Source of the DNA: T1SED10-198M sp003554345 [NCBI: Candidatus Sumerlaeota bacterium] | Lineage (GTDB): Bacteria; Sumerlaeota; T1SED10-198M | Length of the DNA: 8,885 nucleotides | Direction: 5' to 3' | Assembly (NCBI GenBank): GCA_003554345.1 | Contig: PWGE01000300.1 | Span: 1-8,885, forward strand | Part shown: in pieces, positions 5,887-8,885 of the stretch | Position numbering within the stretch: the stretch's first letter is position 1 | Layout of the letters: every line of letters begins with the position of its first letter | Made by a program: the position numbers and the translations under genes | The notes under the pieces: model-generated | Databases searched by the model: none | What the model saw: only the letters and a program-made list of their open reading frames with translations | What the model was told of the DNA's origin: nothing

Positions 5887-6663
5887 ATGAAAATAACCTT
5901 TTTAGGCACCGGTACTTCTTTTGGAGTCCCAATGATTGGATGTCCCTGTGAGGTCTGTCAATCAGATGATTCTTATAATAAAAGATTGCGAAGTTCTATA
6001 CTGGTCCAAACTGATTCGACCAGTATTCTCATCGATACTTCTCCTGATTTTCGCCAGCAGGCTTTGCAGGCAAAACTAAAATCACTTTCCGCTGTTCTCT
6101 ATACCCATTATCATTTTGACCATCTTGCCGGTCTTGATGATCTCAGGGCATTGCAATATCATCATTCCAGAGAAACAAAACCCATCACCCTTTTTGCTGA
6201 TAAAAGAACATTAGAAACTATCAAAAAGCGCTTTGCCTATTGTTTTCACTCCCCTACCGGCATACAAAACACACCCCGTGTTGTCGGTCAACAGATAACC
6301 CATTTCCACTCTTTTCACATCAATGATATTGAGGTTCTTCCCCTCCCTGTTTACCATGGCGACGAGATCATAACAGGTTATTGTCTCAACAGGAGTTTTG
6401 CTTATTTTACAGACATATCTTTGATGCCTGCCAGCAGCAGGGAATATATTAAGGGTCTGGATACGGTGGTACTCACTGCATTACGCCACCATCCCCACAA
6501 GAAACATTTTTCTTTACAGGAAGCCATGGTTGAGGCAAAAAAACTGCATGCAGAACGCATATTTTTCACCCATGTTTCACACAAAATTGATCATGGAAGC
6601 ATTTCACCTGGCCTTCCCGGGGGGATGCAACTTGCCTATGATGGCCTGGAAATTTTTATATAA
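5887..6663 (+). CDS. Metallo-beta-lactamase-fold hydrolase, PhnP-like
   Basis: A 258-residue cytosolic metallohydrolase resembling PhnP, the phosphodiesterase that opens 5-phosphoribosyl 1,2-cyclic phosphate in phosphonate breakdown. It begins MKITFLGTGTSFGVP, typical of the group, followed by the cysteine cluster GCPCEVC (C19, C21, C24), which in E. coli PhnP helps bind an extra zinc. The metal-binding THYHFDH is at 73-79 (H74, H76, D78, H79); further ligands are likely H157 (YHGDE), D176 (FTDIS) and H229 in FTHVSH. The ending GMQLAYDGLEIFI also matches PhnP. All ligands look present. No other phn gene is nearby, so the physiological substrate may be a different cyclic phosphate or phosphodiester. 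The start at 5887 is chosen over GTG 5818 because of the ribosome site and the family N-terminus; the longer form would add 23 residues with a hydrophobic stretch. Confidence 0.9.
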   Translation: MKITFLGTGTSFGVPMIGCPCEVCQSDDSYNKRLRSSILVQTDSTSILIDTSPDFRQQALQAKLKSLSAVLYTHYHFDHLAGLDDLRALQYHHSRETKPITLFADKRTLETIKKRFAYCFHSPTGIQNTPRVVGQQITHFHSFHINDIEVLPLPVYHGDEIITGYCLNRSFAYFTDISLMPASSREYIKGLDTVVLTALRHHPHKKHFSLQEAMVEAKKLHAERIFFTHVSHKIDHGSISPGLPGGMQLAYDGLEIFI

Positions 6664-6728
6664 AATATTCCTTCTTTTTCTACTCAATTTTACAAAACTT
6701 TAAAGTAAAATATATCAGGTAAAGAATG

Positions 6729-6734
6729 TATAAT
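6729..6734 (+). promoter_or_regulatory. Candidate -10 element of the TPR lipoprotein gene
   Basis: A perfect TATAAT 21 nt before the start codon would place transcription initiation near 6741, just ahead of the GAGG ribosome site at 6743-6746. The -35 region is poor but is overlapped by the 10-bp palindrome ACTTTAAAGT (6697-6706), a possible operator. AT-rich context limits confidence. Confidence 0.4.
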
Positions 6735-6755
6735 GTATACATGAGGTAAAGACTA

Positions 6756-7436
6756 ATGACATCTCGAATAAAACACCAGGGAAAACTTCTCTTTTTATTG
6801 TTATCTCTCATTTTAACGGCATGCCAGATGGATCCTTTAGCGAATATTGACACAGAAGACAAGGATGCCCTGAGAAGACGTGGTTTTGAACTGATCAATG
6901 AGGGACGTTACAACGATGCCATGGAAGTGTTTAAATTTGCTGTGGAAAAATTTCCTGAAGAACCATATCTCTTTAATGGATATGGGTTGGCTGCCGAAAG
7001 AGCAGGAAGGGTAAGTCTGGCTGTTCGAAAATTCAGGCAGGCCTGCTGGATTGAACCCTTCAATGAGAATTTCCGCAATAATTTCGTCCGGGTCTATGAA
7101 AAACAACAGGAACAAAGACCAACTGACCCTGGCATTTCGGACTATGCCACTGGTAGCCCCCACCTTGACCAGTTAGACCGGGTTCGGGGAACTGTTTCCG
7201 GCGTTGACCAGCAAATGTTTGAAAGAGCCGTCCATCTTTTTCGTTCCCGACACAATAGATTACCTGAAAACTTAGAAGAGCTTGTCCGGGCAGGCATCAT
7301 CGGTCATGACCAGTTGAAAGACCCTTTTGGACGTCCCTACTGGTCTTATCGGGATAATGGCTCGTTTATTATAAGAAGTTCAGGACAGGATATGGTTATG
7401 TTCACTGATTACGATCGTGTTATAGTAATCCGCTGA
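6756..7436 (+). CDS. Lipoprotein with TPR repeats and pseudopilin-like C-terminal domain
   Basis: A 226-residue protein I cannot name. Residues 1-22 are a signal peptide (basic start, hydrophobic LLFLLLSLIL) ending in lipobox LTAC, so C23 should be lipidated; Gln at +2 does not indicate inner-membrane retention by the E. coli rule. Two TPR-like helical pairs fill about 37-104 (GFELINEGRYNDAMEVFKFA and a second copy ending CWIEPFNE). A polar linker near 112-140 follows. From about 145 to the end, FERAVHLFRSRHNRLPENLEEL, then DPFGRPYWSYRDNG and IIRSSGQD, resemble the C-terminal part of type II secretion major pseudopilins (GspG), but without their N-terminal methylation helix. GAGG lies 9 nt before the ATG. 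It may be a scaffold in envelope assembly or secretion; that is inference. It ends at a terminator. Confidence 0.88.
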   Translation: MTSRIKHQGKLLFLLLSLILTACQMDPLANIDTEDKDALRRRGFELINEGRYNDAMEVFKFAVEKFPEEPYLFNGYGLAAERAGRVSLAVRKFRQACWIEPFNENFRNNFVRVYEKQQEQRPTDPGISDYATGSPHLDQLDRVRGTVSGVDQQMFERAVHLFRSRHNRLPENLEELVRAGIIGHDQLKDPFGRPYWSYRDNGSFIIRSSGQDMVMFTDYDRVIVIR

Positions 7437-7437
7437 A

Positions 7438-7467
7438 CAGAATGCCAATCGCATTTGGCCTGTTTTT
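7438..7467 (+). terminator. Rho-independent terminator after the TPR lipoprotein gene
   Basis: CAG (7438-7440) and GCCAA (7444-7448) pair with TTGGC (7455-7459) and CTG (7460-7462), with a three-base bulge on the left side and a 6-nt loop, followed by five T residues (7463-7467). It begins 2 nt after the stop codon. The stem is modest but the form and position fit. Confidence 0.6.
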
Positions 7468-7590
7468 ATGATTCCTGTAAGAGGGATCCCTGCAAAAAAG
7501 TCAACCCAATAATCATTGAAAGAACCGGTACAGGTGAATCTTCCTCCTTACCACGGCATAGAAAAGACTTTTATTTTAATTTATTTAATA

Positions 7591-7608
7591 TTTGCTATAA
7601 TTTGAGAA
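7591..7608 (+). promoter_or_regulatory. Extended -10 promoter of the yjbQ-STAS-accD operon
   Basis: TGC directly precedes a perfect TATAAT (7596-7601), an extended -10 that can work without a strong -35. The upstream sequence is AT-rich (7571-7590), as in an UP-like region. Transcription from about 7608 gives a leader of about 35 nt with AAAGG before the yjbQ ATG. The stretch from 7468 to 7570 shows only the 10-bp palindrome AGGGATCCCT at 7482-7491. Confidence 0.6.
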
Positions 7609-7642
7609 TGTTTGTACAAAACAGCTATTTTGAAAGGTAAGC

Positions 7643-8041
7643 ATGTTTTTAGAATTAACAGTCCAAACAAATACTCGCGAGCAGATGCTTGATATCACCG
7701 GAGATATAAAAAAACAACTCTCAAAATCGAGTATTAAATCAGGATTATGTGTTGTTTACACTCCTCATACAACCACTGCCATAACCACTAATGAAAATTA
7801 CGACCCTGCTGTCAAGACTGATATACTGCACTACTTAAATAAAAAGATTCCATCCGGTTGGGGGTTTTCGCATAGCGAAGGCAATTCAGACGCTCATCTT
7901 AAATCCAGTCTGATAGGTGCTCATGAAACATATATTATTGAAAACGGTGAACTCCGGTTAGGAACATGGCAGGGCATACTATTCTGCGAGTTTGATGGAC
8001 CCCGCACCAGAAAAGTACACCTGAAGTTTATTGGAGTATAA
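7643..8041 (+). CDS. yjbQ: YjbQ / UPF0047 family protein
   Basis: A compact 132-residue member of the UPF0047 family (E. coli YjbQ is about 138). The family motifs are all present: TPHTTTAITTNENYDP near residues 40-55, GNSDAHLKSSLIG near 80-93, and the C-terminal LGTWQGILFCEFDGPRTRKV. The conserved His, Asn, Asp and Glu residues of the trimer's pocket appear intact. Databases name the family secondary thiamine-phosphate synthase because YjbQ has weak thiamine-phosphate synthase activity; its main role is unsettled. The start has AAAGG about 6 nt upstream and the protein starts where the family normally does. It is the first gene of a tight group: the STAS gene begins 2 nt after its stop, with its ribosome site inside the yjbQ end. 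Confidence 0.95.
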   Translation: MFLELTVQTNTREQMLDITGDIKKQLSKSSIKSGLCVVYTPHTTTAITTNENYDPAVKTDILHYLNKKIPSGWGFSHSEGNSDAHLKSSLIGAHETYIIENGELRLGTWQGILFCEFDGPRTRKVHLKFIGV

Positions 8042-8043
8042 CG

Positions 8044-8583
8044 ATGCCGAACGATTCCCAGATCGAAGCAGCAGTTGCAGAAGATATTGTCCTGCTCAGA
8101 ATTGTGGGAAGAGGATGCTTTCTCAACAGTCGTATCTTAAAAGACTTCATGGAGAACATGCTCGAAAAAAACTATCTCCAGTTCATTTTTGATCTCTCCG
8201 AATGTCTTACCATGGACAGCACCTTTATGGGGATGCTGGCAGGAATAGCCATGAAACTTCACCAAAAAAAAGAAGGAACTATCTGTCTGGTTAATCCCAA
8301 CAAGCAATGTTACCGTTTACTATCAACCCTTGGTCTTGACCAGATAATGGAAATTCACTCCCATTTTTCAAATCCTTCGGACATTTCTCAGGATTTTAAG
8401 GGTATACAATCAGAAAAAAGCTATTCAAAAAAAGAGAAGCTTATTCATGCCATTGAAGCTCATAAAAACCTGATGAAAATTGACTCCCAGAACAAGCTCA
8501 AATTCGAAAATGTGATTAATCTTCTGGAAAGAGACCTGGAAAAATACAAAAGTAAAAATAATGAGAACCCTGATTCTCAATAA
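8044..8583 (+). CDS. STAS-domain protein (anti-sigma factor antagonist-like) with helical C-terminal extension
   Basis: A 179-residue protein. Residues 8-110 form a STAS fold: strand IVLLRIVGRGCF, helix SRILKDFMENML, strand LQFIFDLSEC, then TMDSTFMGMLAGIAMKL, whose DS is the usual phosphorylatable position of SpoIIAA-like antagonists, and the strand TICLVNPN followed by the LSTLGLDQI helix typical of the family. Residues about 125-179 are an added charged, probably helical tail (KKEKLIHAIEAHKNLMKI, then NLLERDLEKYKSK), which could form a coiled coil or docking region. No anti-sigma kinase or phosphatase gene is in view. The start is 2 nt after yjbQ, with GGAG at 8033-8036, and accD begins 14 nt after its stop. 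STAS domains relay signals by binding partner proteins; the partner here is unknown. Confidence 0.9.
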   Translation: MPNDSQIEAAVAEDIVLLRIVGRGCFLNSRILKDFMENMLEKNYLQFIFDLSECLTMDSTFMGMLAGIAMKLHQKKEGTICLVNPNKQCYRLLSTLGLDQIMEIHSHFSNPSDISQDFKGIQSEKSYSKKEKLIHAIEAHKNLMKIDSQNKLKFENVINLLERDLEKYKSKNNENPDSQ

Positions 8584-8597
8584 AAAAGAGGGCGAGC

Positions 8598-8885
8598 ATG
8601 TTCTTCAAGAAAACAAAATATACAAAAGTCAAATACAGCCAGCAAAAGAAGAGAGATGTGCCTGAAAAGCTCTGTACCGCCTGCCCCCGTTGTTCTGAAA
8701 TGATCCTGGAAATGGATCTCTCAAAGAATTTAAAGGTCTGTCCCATTTGTGACCATCATTTCAAGTTAACGGCTGAAGAAAGAATCCGCTACACTCTTGA
8801 TCCCGACTCTTTTTCTGAAAAGGATGCCAGCCTGGTACCCAATAATCCTCTGAAGTTTACAGACAGCAAACCCTATCCCAAAAGA
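8598..8885 (+). CDS. accD: Acetyl-CoA carboxylase carboxyltransferase subunit beta, N-terminal part (3' end outside window)
   Basis: AccD with AccA transfers carboxyl from carboxybiotin to acetyl-CoA, giving malonyl-CoA in the first committed step of fatty-acid synthesis. Ninety-six residues are visible and the frame runs off the window without a stop. The diagnostic Cys4 zinc ribbon is present: C29 and C32 in CPRC, then C48 and C51 in VCPICDHHF, with the 15-residue spacing seen in E. coli AccD. The stretch NPLKFTDSKPY matches the conserved segment after the zinc ribbon. An extra C26 precedes the ribbon. GAGGG at 8588-8592, 5 nt before the ATG, gives a strong start. It is third in the yjbQ-STAS-accD operon; the crotonase-fold catalytic domain is beyond the end. 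Confidence 0.95.
   Translation, partial: MFFKKTKYTKVKYSQQKKRDVPEKLCTACPRCSEMILEMDLSKNLKVCPICDHHFKLTAEERIRYTLDPDSFSEKDASLVPNNPLKFTDSKPYPKR

Noticed and set aside
7482-7491. Perfect palindrome AGGGATCCCT as an operator for yjbQ
   Set aside because: It lies over 100 bp upstream of the -10 element and is a single short palindrome with no second copy.

Overview
The window reads as an ordinary chromosomal stretch from a Gram-negative-type (diderm) bacterium with AT-leaning DNA. The diderm reading rests on a Pal-type OmpA-domain lipoprotein, a second lipoprotein with a clear lipobox, and tRNA genes with encoded CCA ends. The phylum cannot be fixed from sequence alone. The DUF6677-like membrane protein and the STAS gene beside accD recall PVC-type or related poorly cultured lineages, but that is only an impression. 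No phage, IS element, CRISPR array or other mobile DNA was seen.

Layout. (1) 2-2473, plus strand: the 3' part of a sensor histidine kinase, a stand-alone receiver-domain response regulator, purM (purine synthesis), and an unrecognised two-helix membrane protein, closely packed and ending at a hairpin near 2502. (2) 2635-4052, minus strand: trmH (tRNA 2'-O-methyltransferase) and mazG (NTP pyrophosphohydrolase), overlapping by ATGA. (3) 4131-5712, minus strand: a strong-looking promoter, tRNA-Glu(CTC), tRNA-Val(GAC), a DUF6677-like membrane protein and a 59-residue small membrane protein translationally linked to it, then pal with its own candidate promoter and a strong terminator. (4) 5776-7467, plus strand: a PhnP-like metallo-beta-lactamase-fold hydrolase with a hairpin-bearing leader, then a lipoprotein combining TPR repeats with a pseudopilin-like C-terminal domain, ending in a terminator. 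(5) 7591-8885, plus strand: an extended -10 promoter followed by yjbQ, a STAS-domain protein and the 5' part of accD (acetyl-CoA carboxylase beta), with almost no space between genes.

How the genes work together. Most are housekeeping genes: nucleotide synthesis and sanitation (purM, mazG), tRNA supply and modification (tRNA-Glu, tRNA-Val, trmH), envelope integrity (pal) and fatty-acid synthesis (accD). The least explained parts are the membrane-protein pair downstream of the tRNAs, the TPR/pseudopilin-like lipoprotein, the STAS protein embedded with accD, and the leader of the hydrolase gene. I see no clear new defence or mobile system.
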